DNA from: Desulfamplus sp.
GTDB taxonomy: Bacteria; Desulfobacterota; Desulfobacteria; Desulfobacterales; Desulfobacteraceae
Direction: 5' to 3'
Assembly (NCBI GenBank): GCA_015232455.1
Contig: JADFZQ010000012.1
Span: 31,223-95,222, forward strand
Length of the DNA stretch: 64,000 nt
Part shown: positions 63,891 to 64,000 of the stretch, piece by piece
Numbering within the stretch: the first letter of the stretch is position 1
Layout: each line of letters opens with the position of its first letter
The notes under the pieces: model-generated
The model's input: the letters and a program-made list of their open reading frames with translations, nothing else
The model's database searches: none
Told to the model about the DNA's origin: nothing
Made by a program: the position numbers and the translations under genes

Positions 63891-64000
63891 CTACACTAGT
63901 TTTTTTAAAAGCTCTTTGACATTACTTGCAAAATAAATTGACGCTGCTTTGATGGAATCAAAGCCAATTTCACGACAGATGTTAATGGCTATGTTTTTGA
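63891..64000 (-). CDS. C-terminal fragment of a gene running off the right edge
   Basis: On the minus strand an open frame enters from the window edge and stops at TAG (63893-63891). It gives 35 residues (KNIAINICREIGFDSIKAASIYFASNVKELLKKLV). The composition is like a real helical protein end. Transposase tails can look like this, but I cannot name the family from so little. Confidence 0.4.
   Translation of the reverse strand, partial: KNIAINICREIGFDSIKAASIYFASNVKELLKKLV

Noticed and set aside
1-64000. Prophage, complete insertion sequence, toxin-antitoxin or defence locus
   Set aside because: None of the readable genes supports one; the only hint is the 35-residue fragment at the right edge, too short to call.

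Overview
This AT-rich 64 kb window looks like chromosome from a Desulfobacterota organism, probably an anaerobic sulfate reducer of the Desulfobacterales type. The evidence is a DsrC with both redox cysteines, a siroheme-decarboxylase-type AhbA protein, a giant BadF/HgdC-type acyl-CoA dehydratase activase, a DUF3373 porin, an octahaem cytochrome c, a sigma-54 enhancer-binding protein and a Mrp/Mbh-type antiporter cluster. No dsrAB, magnetosome genes, complete insertion sequence, prophage or CRISPR array was seen. Assignment below phylum is inference.

Layout. 0-7 kb: a beta-barrel porin converges on a 1602-residue activase; a ribbon-helix-helix protein follows. 7-13.6 kb: a sigma-54 regulator is divergent from a four-gene respiratory cluster (DUF3373 porin, a cytochrome-like protein without a haem site, octahaem cytochrome c, cytochrome b). 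A textbook -24/-12 promoter and a ladder of ATTAACA half-sites lie between them. 13.8-17.4 kb: a complete mlaE-F-D-C-A phospholipid transport operon. 17.4-21 kb: ahbA, tRNA-Gly and tRNA-Cys with a good promoter, cheW, and an odd protein with twelve DDLSxLI-type motifs partly encoded by 54-bp tandem repeats. 21-25 kb: prkA and DUF444 (without spoVR), then dsrC. 25-34 kb: a cyclic-nucleotide-binding protein and a Mrp-type cluster with three antiporter-like subunits, a split MrpA and a 39-aa membrane protein missed by the ORF track. 34-39 kb: U32 peptidase and DEAD-box helicase. 39-52.4 kb: a FecR-TPR-barrel protein followed by two giant exported proteins with unrelated N-terminal modules (nine carboxypeptidase-regulatory-like repeats; a seven-repeat RCC1 propeller plus Fn3-like and DUF1566 modules) but one shared C-terminal region of about 690 residues. 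52.5-59.7 kb: a leftward operon of PHP phosphatase, nadC, nadA, nadB, Nudix hydrolase and M48 peptidase. 59.9-63.8 kb: a hybrid histidine kinase and a TPR-O-GlcNAc-transferase. A C-terminal fragment of another leftward gene runs off the right edge.

How they fit. The cytochrome cluster reads as a quinol-dependent periplasmic reductase (cytochrome b to octahaem cytochrome) with an outer-membrane partner, switched on by its divergent sigma-54 regulator. The Mrp cluster handles Na+/H+ exchange, and Mla and the M48 peptidase act on the envelope. The two strongest candidates for undescribed biology are the regulated octahaem/porin/haem-less-cytochrome system and the pair of exported giants with the shared C-terminal region. 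All functional calls come from reading motifs by eye; no database search was run.
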